Positions 8,235 through 17,102 of a stretch of DNA of 64,000 nucleotides are shown here, piece after piece. The DNA is from Qipengyuania profundimaris. GTDB lineage: Bacteria; Pseudomonadota; Alphaproteobacteria; Sphingomonadales; Sphingomonadaceae. Below the pieces are notes generated by a model. It worked only from the letters and a program-made list of their open reading frames with translations, was not told where the DNA came from and searched no databases. A program made the translations under genes and the position numbers. Each line of letters opens with the position of its first letter. Position 1 is the stretch's first letter. The stretch is from contig NZ_JAVAIM010000001.1 in assembly GCF_030717945.1 (NCBI RefSeq), forward strand, positions 681,131 to 745,130, in the 5' to 3' direction.

Positions 8235-9968
8235 TTAGGCGGCGAGGTCCAGCGGCTGGATTTCGCCCGACAGGTAAAGCCGCTTGGCCTTGGCGCGGCT
8301 GAGCTTGCCGGAACTGGTACGCGGCAGCGTGCGTGGCGGCACAAGCTCGACCACGCAGCTCATGCCAGTCACGCCGCGAACCTTGTCGGCGATCTGGTCG
8401 CGCAGCTTGATGCGCTCCTCAGGTTCGGACACGCGGCAATGGACCAGCACGGCGGGCGCTTCCTCGCCGTTATCGGTATCGACCGAGAAGGCGGCGATAT
8501 CGCCGTGGTTGAAGCCGGGCAGTTGCTCCACCGCCCATTCGATATCCTGCGGCCAGAGGTTCTTGCCGTTGATGATGATCATGTCCTTCGCGCGGCCGAC
8601 GATGAACAGGTAGCCATCCGCCATGTAGCCCATGTCGCCGGTATCGAGCCAGCCGTCGACTAGGCATTCCTGCGTCGCTTCCTCGTTGCGGAAGTAGGAG
8701 TGCATCACGCTCTTGCCCCGGCACCAGACCTTGCCGATCTGGTGGTCGCCCTTGGCAGCTCCCTTCTCGTCGCGGATCTCGACCTCCATGCCGGGGATCG
8801 GCTTCCCGCAGTTGACGATGGCGCGATAGCGCGCGGGCTTCGACAGGTCGCGCGGGCGGCCCGACAGGCGCTCTTCCTCGACCAGTTCGACCCGTATGCC
8901 TTCTCCCGGAGGCATGACCGTCACGGCCAATGTCGCTTCTGCGAGGCCGTAGCTGGGGTTGAAGGCACTGGCCTTGAAGCCTGCTTCGGCAAAGGCATTG
9001 ACGAAATTCTGCATCACGTCGGGCCGGATCATGTCTGCGCCATTGCCCGCGACCCGCCAGCGTGAAAGGTCGAACCGGTCGCCGACATTGCTCTGGCTGG
9101 AAATGCGCCGCGCGCAGATGTCGTAGCCGAAGGTCGGCGAATAACTGAGCGTGCTTCCTTGGTTGCGGCTGATCAGATCGAGCCATGCCAGCGGCCGGCG
9201 GGCGAAATGCTCGGTCTTGAGATAGTCGATCGACGCCTGGTTCGCGATTACCGACAGGAAACAGCCGACCAGCCCCATGTCGTGATACCACGGCAGCCAG
9301 CTGACCACACGGTCGTTGCCGCGGAAGTCCATCGAGATGGAATGGCCTTGGAGATTGTGGAGCAGCGCCTCGTGCGTCACCGCGACGCCGGTCGGGAAAC
9401 GAGTCGAGCCGGAAGAATACTGGAGGTAGCAGATGTCCTCGGGGCGCGCTTCGGGCAGGTCGCATTCGGGATAGGGCCGTAGGGCGAAATCTTCCCAGCT
9501 CTGCCCTTCGCAACCCTGCCGGTCGGCAGCCGCAGCACCCATCTCGGCGATCTCGCCGGGATAGATCAGGATTTTCGGATCGCTGCTGTCCAGCTGCACG
9601 GCAAGCTGGTCGATATAGCCTTCCTTGCCGCCGAAGCCGGTCGGCAGCGGCAGCGGCACGGGCCAGGCCCCGGCATAGACGCAGCCGCAGAACAGCGCAG
9701 CGAATTCGGCACAGGTTTCCGCCACCAGCGCCACGCGGTCGTCCTTGCCGATCCCGGCGGCGACCAGCTGGCGCGCGACCTTGAGCGCGTCGTCACGCAT
9801 GTCGGCATAGCTGTAGACGCGCTGCAGCGTGCCGCGCATGTCATGGAAATTCATGCCTTTCGCGCTTCTGGCGGCGTAATCCACCGCCTCGGTAAAGGTC
9901 GCGAAATCGGAACGGCGACGGGGGAGGTCGCAATCGTTCGGCGTCGGCGTCAATGCGGCGTCGGTCAT
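8235..9968 (-). CDS. Fatty acyl-AMP ligase
   Basis: The 577-residue protein is an ANL-superfamily adenylating enzyme. It has the AMP-binding P-loop YLQYSSGSTRFPTGV, the A5-type motif FNPSYGLAEATLAVT, and GWLDTGDMGYMADGYLF before the C-terminal domain with KDMIIINGKNLWPQDIE. The last motif and overall length fit fatty acyl-AMP ligases, which activate fatty acids to acyl-adenylates for transfer to a carrier protein rather than to CoA. No carrier protein or polyketide synthase is nearby, so the acceptor is unknown. I chose the ATG at 9968 (MTDAALTPTPND) because the longer in-frame extension has no family character and would run into the recX promoter region. Confidence 0.85.
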   Translation of the reverse strand: MTDAALTPTPNDCDLPRRRSDFATFTEAVDYAARSAKGMNFHDMRGTLQRVYSYADMRDDALKVARQLVAAGIGKDDRVALVAETCAEFAALFCGCVYAGAWPVPLPLPTGFGGKEGYIDQLAVQLDSSDPKILIYPGEIAEMGAAAADRQGCEGQSWEDFALRPYPECDLPEARPEDICYLQYSSGSTRFPTGVAVTHEALLHNLQGHSISMDFRGNDRVVSWLPWYHDMGLVGCFLSVIANQASIDYLKTEHFARRPLAWLDLISRNQGSTLSYSPTFGYDICARRISSQSNVGDRFDLSRWRVAGNGADMIRPDVMQNFVNAFAEAGFKASAFNPSYGLAEATLAVTVMPPGEGIRVELVEEERLSGRPRDLSKPARYRAIVNCGKPIPGMEVEIRDEKGAAKGDHQIGKVWCRGKSVMHSYFRNEEATQECLVDGWLDTGDMGYMADGYLFIVGRAKDMIIINGKNLWPQDIEWAVEQLPGFNHGDIAAFSVDTDNGEEAPAVLVHCRVSEPEERIKLRDQIADKVRGVTGMSCVVELVPPRTLPRTSSGKLSRAKAKRLYLSGEIQPLDLAA

Positions 9969-10101
9969 AATTGTGTAGCGATACCCGTGGATTGCGTAGG
10001 CGCCCGAGGCCACCCTCATGATTCCCGAAAAGCGCCCATCTTGGTGCGGACGCTTGCACAGTCTTTCCCAATTGATGGGGACTGTGGCAGGAATATGGCC
10101 G

Positions 10102-10683
10102 ATGAGTGATGCAGACGCAACGTCCCGGCGTAGAAAGCGCACGCCTAAACCCCTCGACGCCGGCCGGCTGGAGGAGCTGGCGCTGGCTTACGTCGCGCGG
10201 TTTTCCACCAGTGCCGGCAAGCTGCGCGCCTATCTGAAGCGCAAGCTGCGCGAGCGGGGCTGGGACGAAGATGGCGAGCCGCCGGTGGAGCAACTCGTCA
10301 CCCGGTTTGTGGAAAAGGGCTATGTCGATGATGCCGCATATGGCCGCGCCAAGGCGCAGGGCTTACTTGCCAGGGGTTATGGCGGCAGGCGGGTCGAACA
10401 GGCGCTGCGTGCAGCGGAGATCGGGGAAGAGGTGCGGAGCAAACTCGCTCCTGACGAGGCCGAGCGGCGCGCGGCGATCGTCGCCCTTATGCGGCGGCGA
10501 AGGTTCGGCCCGTATGGCGGGCCGCCGCCTCCGGATGCAGAAGCCGCGCACAAGCTGCGTGAAAAGCGGCTTGCCGCGCTGCTGCGCGCAGGCCATGATT
10601 TCGACGCGGCGCGGCGCGTACTGGAGGCCGCGACAATCGAGGAGCTCGAAGAGTGGGTCGCGGAAGCAGCGGAGTACGATTGA
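10102..10683 (+). CDS. recX: RecX-family recombination regulator
   Basis: The 193-residue protein matches RecX, which binds RecA filaments and limits RecA activity. Evidence is the three-helix repeat pattern: LALAYVARFSTSAGKLRAYLKRKLRERG, then VEQLVTRFVEKGYVDDAAYGRAKAQGLLARGYGGRRVEQALR. I chose the ATG at 10102, with AGGA about 10 bases upstream; the longer in-frame start reads through the divergent promoter region. The gene is not next to recA here. Its stop overlaps the next start (TGATG), so it is coupled to the DUF192 lipoprotein gene. Confidence 0.85.
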   Translation: MSDADATSRRRKRTPKPLDAGRLEELALAYVARFSTSAGKLRAYLKRKLRERGWDEDGEPPVEQLVTRFVEKGYVDDAAYGRAKAQGLLARGYGGRRVEQALRAAEIGEEVRSKLAPDEAERRAAIVALMRRRRFGPYGGPPPPDAEAAHKLREKRLAALLRAGHDFDAARRVLEAATIEELEEWVAEAAEYD

Positions 10684-11168
10684 TGGCGCGCGGCCTGGCC
10701 GGGCTCGCCGCGGCGCTTCTCGCGGCCTGTTCGGCACAACCTGCGGCGGATACTGGCGCTGCGGCGGAAGTCGCAACCGAGACGACGCATCCGGTTAGCG
10801 GCCTCGAAGTCATCCCGCTCACCGTGACCGGCACATCGGGCACGCACCGCTTCGCGGTCGAGCTGGCCGACACGCCCGAAGCGCAGCGCCGCGGCCTGAT
10901 GTTCCGCACCGAGCTGCCGGACGATGCGGGCATGATCTTCCCCTATGACGGGACGACGGCGCAAAGCTTCTGGATGAAGAACACGCCGCTGCCGCTCGAC
11001 ATCATCTTCATCGGGCCGGACGGGCGGATCAGCAATATCGCCGCGATGACGGAGCCATATTCGCTCGAATCGGTCTACTCGGTCGGCCCGGTCCTCGGCG
11101 TGCTGGAGCTGCGCGGCGGCCTTGCGGCCGAACTCGGGATAGAGCCAGGCGACAAGGTGGATTGGTGA
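10683..11168 (+). CDS. DUF192 family lipoprotein
   Basis: The 161-residue protein starts with a lipoprotein signal peptide whose lipobox is LLAAC (Cys15). The DUF192 domain follows, with the conserved blocks ELADTPEAQRRGLMFRTELP, GMIFPYDG and FWMKNTPLPLDIIFI. DUF192 proteins are small periplasmic or membrane-anchored beta proteins of unknown function. It is translationally coupled to recX and followed by NDUFA12 after 60 bases. Confidence 0.85.
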   Translation: MARGLAGLAAALLAACSAQPAADTGAAAEVATETTHPVSGLEVIPLTVTGTSGTHRFAVELADTPEAQRRGLMFRTELPDDAGMIFPYDGTTAQSFWMKNTPLPLDIIFIGPDGRISNIAAMTEPYSLESVYSVGPVLGVLELRGGLAAELGIEPGDKVDW

Positions 11169-11228
11169 TGGCGAATTCGCGCAAAGCGGCGCTTCCCTCC
11201 CGCGTGCGATTGCGCTAATCGCGCCGCC

Positions 11229-11627
11229 ATGAGCTTTCTCGGCAAGATCTTCACCTGGTGGAACGGTGCCACCATCGGCACCATGCTGTGGTCCTCGCGC
11301 AATGGCGAACATGTCGGCACCGATGCGCAGGGCAATGCCTATTACCGCTCCAAGAAGCGCGGCGAAGGTCAGCGCGAACGGCGCTGGGTGATTTACGAAG
11401 GCAATAACGACGCGAGCCGCATCCCGGCCGAATGGCACGGCTGGCTGCATGGCGCGGGCGAAGATGTGCCCGAAAGCTTCCTGCCGCCCCCGCGCATCTG
11501 GGAAGCCGACTATACGCCGAATGCCACGGGCACGACGGGTGCCTATCGCCCCGCCGGCGCGCTCGAACGCGGCGGCAAGCGTGCGCGCGCGGTGGGCGAT
11601 TACGAAGCTTGGTCGCCGGACGCGTGA
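11229..11627 (+). CDS. NDUFA12-family NADH:ubiquinone oxidoreductase subunit
   Basis: This 132-residue protein matches the NDUFA12 (B17.2) supernumerary complex I subunit found in alphaproteobacteria and mitochondria. Matching features are WWNGATIGTMLWSSRNGEHVG near the start, the block NAYYRSKKR, and ERRWVIYEGNNDASRIPAEWHGWLH. It probably sits on the peripheral arm of complex I, on the cytoplasmic side. The other complex I genes are not in this window. The DUF2155 gene begins 3 bases after its stop. Confidence 0.92.
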   Translation: MSFLGKIFTWWNGATIGTMLWSSRNGEHVGTDAQGNAYYRSKKRGEGQRERRWVIYEGNNDASRIPAEWHGWLHGAGEDVPESFLPPPRIWEADYTPNATGTTGAYRPAGALERGGKRARAVGDYEAWSPDA

Positions 11628-11629
11628 GC

Positions 11630-12142
11630 ATGCGCGGGGCACTCGCCCTCATAGGCACCGTGGCGCTTGTCGCAGGCTGTTCGGACGAGGTCCCGGAAAC
11701 GCCTGCGACGCAGGAAACCGAAATCCCCGAGGATCTGCAGCAGGCGGAGATGCCCGAAGTCCCGGCCGACGAAGCAGGCATCGGCACGCCCATGGCCGAG
11801 CGGGTCGCCACCATCGGCCTCCTCAACAAGCGCAACAATGTCAGCCAGGAGTTCGAGCTTTCGCCCGGCGAGCAGCGACGCGCTGGCGATGTGATCGTGC
11901 GGCTGCAGGCTTGCGAGCGCACTGCGCCCTGGGAGATGCCGAAGGAAACCGGTGCCTTCGTCCAGGTGCTGGTGCGTCAACGCGGTAGCGAGGACCAGTT
12001 CGCCCGCATCTTCTCAGGCTGGCTGTTCAAGAATTCGCCCAGCCTGAACGTCGTCGAACACCCGATCTACGACGTCTGGGTCAAGGATTGCGCGATGAGC
12101 TTCCCGGGCGAAGAAGCCTCGGACGAGGCAGCTTCCGAATAG
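11630..12142 (+). CDS. DUF2155 family exported protein
   Basis: The 170-residue protein has a short lipoprotein-like signal peptide (LIGTVALVAGC) and an acidic linker (PETPATQETEIPEDLQQAEMP). The DUF2155 domain follows: GLLNKRNNVSQEFELSPGEQ, VIVRLQACERTAPWEMP, FSGWLFKNSPSLNVVEHPIYDVWVKDC. The two Cys of the domain (in QACER and VKDCAM) are conserved in the family. Function is unknown. The ATG at 11630 was chosen; an in-frame GTG at 11624 overlapping the NDUFA12 stop is also possible. Its last 76 bases overlap the convergent aat gene. Confidence 0.85.
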   Translation: MRGALALIGTVALVAGCSDEVPETPATQETEIPEDLQQAEMPEVPADEAGIGTPMAERVATIGLLNKRNNVSQEFELSPGEQRRAGDVIVRLQACERTAPWEMPKETGAFVQVLVRQRGSEDQFARIFSGWLFKNSPSLNVVEHPIYDVWVKDCAMSFPGEEASDEAASE

Positions 12143-12798
12143 CTCCGGATTGCCGCCGGGATCGTCGTGTCCGGCGACCCCGTGGCCCCCGACAACAGGC
12201 CGAGATAGCCCGCCTGCGGCAGCGCCACAGCGCCCAGCGTCGCGAGGTGCTCGGTCATGAACTGGCAATCGAGCAGGCGATAACCCGCTTTGCGCATAGC
12301 GGCGACCAGCCATGCGAGCGCAACCTTGCTCGCATCGGTCCGGCGGCTGAACATGCTTTCCCCGCAGAACACCTGATCGAAAGCGACGCCATAGAGCCCG
12401 CCCGCCAGTTCGCCGTCCTGCCAGCATTCGATCGAATGCGCGTGACCGGCGCGGTAGAGCGCGAGATAGCTCGCCTCGATCCGGTGGCTTATCCAGCTTT
12501 CCGCATGCTCTTCGCGCGGCTCGGCGCAGGTGGCGATGACTTCGCCGAAAGCGCGGTCACACGTTACCTCGAAGCGGCCTTGCCGCAGCGTTTTGCGCAG
12601 GCTCCCGGACAGGCGGAAGCCGTCCATCGGGATGATCGCCCGCTCGCGCGGCTCGACCCAATAGACTTCCGGGTCGCTGCGATGATCGGCCATGGGAAAC
12701 ACGCCCGCGCGATAGGCGCGCAGCAGCAGGTCGACGGGAATCAGTTGGGAGCCAGGGGCGTGCATGGCGAGCGGTCTTACCAGTTCGCCGCCACGCAT
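12067..12798 (-). CDS. aat: Leucyl/phenylalanyl-tRNA--protein transferase
   Basis: Aat transfers Leu or Phe from tRNA to N-terminal Arg/Lys of proteins, marking them for ClpS-ClpAP degradation; clpS is also in this window at 29462. The 243-residue protein has the family motifs YRAGVFPM, VYWVEPRERAIIP, GELAGGLYGVAFDQVFCGESMFS and LLDCQF. The start at 12798 has AAGGCGG about 7 bases upstream; MHAPGSQ at 12765 is an alternative. The 3' end overlaps DUF2155 by 76 bases on the opposite strand. The C-terminal ~20 residues (SEAASSEASSPGKLIAQS) go beyond the usual family end. Confidence 0.93.
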   Translation of the reverse strand: MRGGELVRPLAMHAPGSQLIPVDLLLRAYRAGVFPMADHRSDPEVYWVEPRERAIIPMDGFRLSGSLRKTLRQGRFEVTCDRAFGEVIATCAEPREEHAESWISHRIEASYLALYRAGHAHSIECWQDGELAGGLYGVAFDQVFCGESMFSRRTDASKVALAWLVAAMRKAGYRLLDCQFMTEHLATLGAVALPQAGYLGLLSGATGSPDTTIPAAIRSYSEAASSEASSPGKLIAQSLTQTS

Positions 12799-12850
12799 GA
12801 TATCCGCCTTGCTATTCGCGCGGCCCCATATTAGAGCGCGCCGTCGCTGC

Positions 12851-12926
12851 AGGGGTGTAGCTCAGCTGGTAGAGCATCGGTCTCCAAAACCGAGGGCCAC
12901 GGGTTCGAATCCTGTCACCCCTGCCA
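12851..12926 (+). tRNA. tRNA-Trp (CCA anticodon)
   Basis: The acceptor stem AGGGGTG (12851-12857) pairs with CACCCCT (12916-12922), followed by GCCA with CCA encoded. The anticodon stem TCGGT/ACCGA encloses CTCCAAA, anticodon CCA at 12884-12886. The T arm carries GGGTTCGAATCC. Confidence 0.97.
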
Positions 12927-12977
12927 TTTCCTTTTCCTCACTTGTCCGGCGCGGCGCCGCGTCCTATCGCGCCGCGC

Positions 12978-13865
12978 ATGACAGAAGAAGAAAAGCGGAA
13001 ACGCGATCTCGCCGATCGCAAGTTCTACCCGGCCGAAGAAGAGGCCAAATTCGAAAAATCTTTGCCGAAGCAGACGCCGCAGACGGCGCATCCGGCCTAT
13101 AAGCTCGCCTTCCAGGACAAGGACTTCCTGCTGCGCGAGGAATTGCGCCCGGTGCGCTTCCAGCTGGAGCTGCTGAAGCCGGAAATGATCCTCGACGAGG
13201 CCGGGGTCGGATCGACCATGGTGATGTATGGCAGCGCGCGCATCCCGCCCCCCGAAGCCGCCGAGGAAGCGCTGGAAGGGGCCAAGGACCTGCCCGATGA
13301 CGAGCGAAAGATCGTCGAGAGCCTCGTCGCCAAGAGCAAATATTATGGCGAGGCGCGCAAGCTGGCGCGGCTGGTCACCGAGAAGTCGATCATCGAGGAC
13401 GGCAAGCGCCAGTTCGTCGTTTGCTCGGGCGGGGGCCCCTCGATCATGGAGGCGGCCAATCGCGGCGCCAGCGATGCGGGTGGGGAGAGCATCGGGCTGA
13501 ATATCATCCTGCCGCACGAACAGGCGCCCAACAGCTATGTGACGCCTTACCTGTCGCTCAACTTCCACTATTTCGCACTGCGCAAGATGCATTTCCTGCT
13601 ACGCGCGAAGGCGGTGGCCGTATTCCCTGGCGGCTTCGGCACGTTCGACGAATTCTTCGAGCTGCTGACGCTGATCCAGACAGGCAAGATGAAGCCGATG
13701 CCGATCCTGCTGTTCGGCAAGGATTTCTGGACCCGCGTCGTGAATTTCGAGGCGATTGCCGAGGAAGGGACGATTTCGAAGAAGGACCTCGACCTGTTCC
13801 GCTGGTGCGAAACCGCGGACGAGGCTTGGGCGCATATCAGCGCCTTCTACGAACTCGACCGCTAG
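12978..13865 (+). CDS. LOG-family protein (TIGR00730-like)
   Basis: The 295-residue protein has the Rossmann-type LOG domain in its C-terminal two thirds. SGGGPSIMEAANRGASDAGG and AVFPGGFGTFDEFFELLTLIQ carry the PGGxGTxxE signature of cytokinin-type nucleoside 5'-monophosphate phosphoribohydrolases. Such enzymes cut the N-glycosidic bond of nucleoside monophosphates; many bacterial members act on ordinary nucleotides. The ~90-residue charged N-terminal extension (EEEKRKRDLADRKFYPAEEE) is longer than in the short LOG type. I chose the ATG at 12978. Confidence 0.85.
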   Translation: MTEEEKRKRDLADRKFYPAEEEAKFEKSLPKQTPQTAHPAYKLAFQDKDFLLREELRPVRFQLELLKPEMILDEAGVGSTMVMYGSARIPPPEAAEEALEGAKDLPDDERKIVESLVAKSKYYGEARKLARLVTEKSIIEDGKRQFVVCSGGGPSIMEAANRGASDAGGESIGLNIILPHEQAPNSYVTPYLSLNFHYFALRKMHFLLRAKAVAVFPGGFGTFDEFFELLTLIQTGKMKPMPILLFGKDFWTRVVNFEAIAEEGTISKKDLDLFRWCETADEAWAHISAFYELDR

Positions 13866-13886
13866 GGTCCGGGGCCCTGGGAGCGA

Positions 13887-14690
13887 TCAGTCGGAGGAAA
13901 GGGAGCGTACAGCCTGATGGCCCAGCGGGCCGTTACCCTCGCCGAAGCCGGGCGCGCTCTCTATTGCCGCGAAGGTAAAGGCGCGGGCGATCCGCACGGC
14001 ATGGGTCAGCGGTTGGCGATGGGCCAGCATCGTGGCGAGCGCGGCGGATAGCGTGCAACCCGTGCCGTGGGTGTGGCGCGTATCTAGTCGGGCATGGCCG
14101 AAGCTGCCGATCTTGCCTGCCGCAGAAACGATCCGGTCGATGGCTTCTTCACCCTCGCCATGCCCGCCCTTGGCGAGGATTACCATGTCATGGCGCGACG
14201 CCAGCTCGCCGGCCGCGTCGTAGATGTCCTCGTCCGCCAGCGTGTCCCGACCGGTCAGCGCGGCGAGTTCGGGCAAGTTGGGGGTGACCACCGTGGCGAT
14301 GTCCATCAACGCGCCGAAGGCGGCGATGGTCGCTTCGCTTGCCAGCTCTGCACCGCTGGTCGCGACCATGACCGGATCGAACACGATCGGCCCGGCGAAA
14401 CTGTCGAGGCGCTCTGCCAGCAGCATCGCGATTTCGGGCGAGCCCAGCATGCCGATCTTGATTGCATCGGCGCCGATATCGCTGAGGCAGCTATCGACCT
14501 GGTCGAGCACGAGGTCGGGATGCATGACCTCCACCCCCTGCACGCCGCGCGTGTTCTGTGCGGTCACGACGGTGATCGCGGTCATCGCATAGCCGCCGAG
14601 CATGGCGATGGTCTTGATGTCGGCCTGGATACCGGCCCCGCCCGAACAGTCCGAGCCGGCGATCGAGAGGACACGGGGAGGGGCGCTCAT
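13887..14690 (-). CDS. thiD: Hydroxymethylpyrimidine/phosphomethylpyrimidine kinase
   Basis: ThiD phosphorylates HMP and HMP-phosphate in thiamine synthesis. The 267-residue protein has the ribokinase-fold signatures LSIAGSDCSGGAGIQADIKT, GGYAMTAITVVTAQNT, FDPVMVATSG and the anion-hole motif HTHGTGCTLSAALA. The ATG at 14690 overlaps the stop of the DUF1272 gene (ATGA), placing thiD last in a glmM-DUF1272-thiD operon. Other thiamine genes are not visible here. Confidence 0.93.
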   Translation of the reverse strand: MSAPPRVLSIAGSDCSGGAGIQADIKTIAMLGGYAMTAITVVTAQNTRGVQGVEVMHPDLVLDQVDSCLSDIGADAIKIGMLGSPEIAMLLAERLDSFAGPIVFDPVMVATSGAELASEATIAAFGALMDIATVVTPNLPELAALTGRDTLADEDIYDAAGELASRHDMVILAKGGHGEGEEAIDRIVSAAGKIGSFGHARLDTRHTHGTGCTLSAALATMLAHRQPLTHAVRIARAFTFAAIESAPGFGEGNGPLGHQAVRSLSSD

Positions 14691-14914
14691 CCGTTGAACC
14701 TGCGCTCTTGCGAGGCGGGAAGCTTCTCCTGCAGCGCCTTGCTCCGGGTCGGGCGATCCATCAATTCGCCGCCGCAATTGGGGCAGCGATCGTCGAGCGC
14801 TTCGGAGCATTCGGCGCAGAAGGTGCATTCGACGCTGCAGATGAAGGCACCGGGCGCCTCGGCGGGCAGGTCCGTGCCACAGCGTTCGCAATCGGGACGC
14901 ATCTCCAGCGCCAT
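14687..14914 (-). CDS. DUF1272 small zinc-ribbon-like protein
   Basis: This 75-residue protein carries three Cys pairs: CERC, CSVECTFCAEC and CPNC, fitting a DUF1272 protein that likely binds zinc. Function is unknown. I chose [13 protein letters not shown] at 14914; its ATG shares the A of the glmM stop (TGATG), and its own stop overlaps the thiD start, so the three genes are tightly coupled. Confidence 0.85.
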   Translation of the reverse strand: MALEMRPDCERCGTDLPAEAPGAFICSVECTFCAECSEALDDRCPNCGGELMDRPTRSKALQEKLPASQERRFNG

Positions 14915-16251
14915 CAGGCAGCCGCCTTCACGGCATCGCAGATCCGGTCGACGCAAGCCTCCACCTGTGCGGCATCGTCGCCTTCCGCCATCACGCGGAT
15001 GACGGGTTCCGTTCCGGAAGGCCGGATCACCAGGCGACCCTTGCCTTCAAGCTCCGCTTCGGCCTCTGCAATGACTTGCTTCACGGTTTCGTTCTCGAGC
15101 GGTTTGCCGCCCGAATAGCGCACGTTCTTCAGCAATTGGGGAACAGGATCGAACACATGGAGCAGTTCGCTCGCCGGCTTGCCCGAGCGTACGAGGCTGG
15201 CGAGGACGCGCAGCGCCGCGACAGACCCGTCGCCCGTGGTCGCATGGTCGAGCAGGATCATATGGCCCGACTGCTCTCCGCCGACGTTGAAGCCGCCTTC
15301 CTTCATCCGTTCGAGCACATAGCGGTCGCCGACCTTGGTGCGCTCCAGCGTCAGGCCGAGGCTCTCGAGATACCGCTCCAGCCCGAGGTTCGACATCACC
15401 GTCGCCACCACGCCGCCGCCGGTCAGCGAGCCACGCTCGTGCATGCGCGAGGCGATCAGCGCCATGATCTGGTCCCCGTCGACCGTCTCGCCCTTCTCGT
15501 CGATGACGATCAATCGGTCCGCATCGCCATCCAGCGCGATGCCGATGTCCGCGCCTTCCTCGACGACCTTGGCCTTGATCGCTTCGAGCGAGGTGGACCC
15601 GACGCCGTCATTGATGTTCGTGCCGTTGGGATCGACGCCGAGCGTAATAACCTTCGCGCCCAGCTCCCAGATGACCGATGGGGCGACCTGATAGGCCGCG
15701 CCGTTGGCGCAATCGACCACCACCGTCAGGTCATCGAAGCGGATGTCGCTGGCCACCGACTGCTTGATCGCATGGATATAGCGCCCGCGCGCATCGTCGA
15801 TCCGGCGGGCCCGGCCTATGCGGTCGGCGGAAACCAGCAGGGGCTGTTGTTCGAGCAATCGCTCGATCGAGACTTCCGCATTGTCCGACAGCTTGAAGCC
15901 ATCCGGGCCGAACAGCTTGATGCCGTTGTCCTCGAAAGGGTTGTGGCTGGCGGAGATCATAACACCCAGGTCGGCGCGCATTTCGCGGGTCAGCAGCGCG
16001 ATGGCTGGCGTTGGCAGCGGCCCGGTCATGATCACGTCCATGCCCACGCTTGTGAAACCGGCAACCAGCGCGCTTTCCATCATGTAGCCCGAAAGGCGCG
16101 TATCCTTGCCGATCACGACGCGGTGGCGGTGGTCGCCGCGCAGGAAATGCGTGCCCGCCGCCTGGCCCACGCGCATGGCGGTTTCGGCCGTCATCACGCC
16201 TTCGTTGGTGCGTCCGCGTATACCGTCGGTGCCGAAGAACTTGCGTGCCAT
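14914..16251 (-). CDS. glmM: Phosphoglucosamine mutase
   Basis: GlmM converts glucosamine-6-phosphate to glucosamine-1-phosphate for UDP-GlcNAc, needed for peptidoglycan and LPS. The 445 residues match the family length. Key motifs are [13 protein letters not shown] at the start, the active-site [12 protein letters not shown] with phosphorylated Ser102, the metal loop [22 protein letters not shown] and the phosphate-binding [16 protein letters not shown] chose the ATG at 16251 ([10 protein letters not shown]), which drops a 36-residue upstream extension with no family match. It is divergent from sodB across 172 bases that hold no gene. Confidence 0.96.
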   Translation of the reverse strand: MARKFFGTDGIRGRTNEGVMTAETAMRVGQAAGTHFLRGDHRHRVVIGKDTRLSGYMMESALVAGFTSVGMDVIMTGPLPTPAIALLTREMRADLGVMISASHNPFEDNGIKLFGPDGFKLSDNAEVSIERLLEQQPLLVSADRIGRARRIDDARGRYIHAIKQSVASDIRFDDLTVVVDCANGAAYQVAPSVIWELGAKVITLGVDPNGTNINDGVGSTSLEAIKAKVVEEGADIGIALDGDADRLIVIDEKGETVDGDQIMALIASRMHERGSLTGGGVVATVMSNLGLERYLESLGLTLERTKVGDRYVLERMKEGGFNVGGEQSGHMILLDHATTGDGSVAALRVLASLVRSGKPASELLHVFDPVPQLLKNVRYSGGKPLENETVKQVIAEAEAELEGKGRLVIRPSGTEPVIRVMAEGDDAAQVEACVDRICDAVKAAA

Positions 16252-16423
16252 GTGCGTCGAAAACTCCTGCCTTTCGCGCGGGCTCTGTGCCGCGAATGCC
16301 GGTCGAAAGAAACCCCTCGCGATCTTTTCGGCGGGAATTGGCGACAGGCTGCAACCCATCGCTTCCCCGCGCGTTGCAAACCTGAACCTTACCTTTCCGA
16401 CGCCAGACTAGAGGGGACCCCCA

Positions 16424-17035
16424 ATGGCATTCGATCTGATCGACCTTCCCTATGACGACACTGCACTCGAACCGGCCGTTTCGGCCAAGACGCTGTCGTA
16501 CCACCACGGCAAGCACCACCAGGCCTATATCGACAAGACCAACAAGGCGATCGAAGGCACCGATCATGCCGACAAGAGCCTCGAAGAAGTGATCGCCGCG
16601 GCCCGCGGGTCGGACCAGGGCCTGTTCAACAATTCGGCCCAGAGCTGGAATCACGGCTTCTACTGGCACTCGATGGCGGCGGACGAGACCTCCGCTTCGG
16701 ACGAACTGAAGTCGATGATCGATCGCGACTTCGGTTCTGTCGATGGCCTCAAGGATAAGCTCGCCGAGCGCGGCGCCGGCCATTTCGCCAGCGGTTGGGT
16801 ATGGCTAGCGGTCAAGGGCGGCAAGCTGACCATCGAGGAAACGCATGACGGCGACACGCTGGCCGATCAGGACGGGGTAAACCCGCTGCTCGTGATCGAC
16901 CTGTGGGAGCACGCCTATTATCTCGACCACCAGAACGCGCGTCCCGCCTATCTCGACGCCGTGAACGGCAAGCTCAACTGGAGCTTCGCCAGCGAGAACC
17001 TCGCCCGCGGAACCACGTGGGAATATCCTAACTGA
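16424..17035 (+). CDS. sodB: Superoxide dismutase, Fe/Mn type
   Basis: The 203-residue enzyme dismutates superoxide to peroxide and oxygen. Metal ligands are seen as His27 (SYHHGKHH), His77 (SWNHGFYW) and the DLWEHAYYLDHQNARPAYL block with Asp and His. The sequence GSDQGLFNNSAQSWNHGFYWHSM, with Gln in AQSWNH, favours the iron form. No signal peptide is present, so it acts in the cytoplasm. A strong terminator follows at 17062. Confidence 0.95.
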   Translation: MAFDLIDLPYDDTALEPAVSAKTLSYHHGKHHQAYIDKTNKAIEGTDHADKSLEEVIAAARGSDQGLFNNSAQSWNHGFYWHSMAADETSASDELKSMIDRDFGSVDGLKDKLAERGAGHFASGWVWLAVKGGKLTIEETHDGDTLADQDGVNPLLVIDLWEHAYYLDHQNARPAYLDAVNGKLNWSFASENLARGTTWEYPN

Positions 17036-17061
17036 TCGAGTAGTTCCGACACATTTCGAAA

Positions 17062-17092
17062 GCCCGCTGCGCCACTCGCGCGGCGGGCTTTT
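17062..17092 (+). terminator. Rho-independent terminator after sodB
   Basis: An 11-bp stem (17062-17072 with 17078-17088, one G-T pair) with a 5-base loop is followed by TTTT at 17089-17092. It lies between the convergent sodB and AI-2E transporter genes. Confidence 0.85.
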
Positions 17093-17102
17093 GCTTATGC
17101 GC

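Noticed and set aside
10018-10142. Longer starts for recX and for the fatty acyl-AMP ligase
   Set aside because: The two extensions overlap each other head to head and carry no family sequence; shorter ATG starts leave a normal divergent promoter region.
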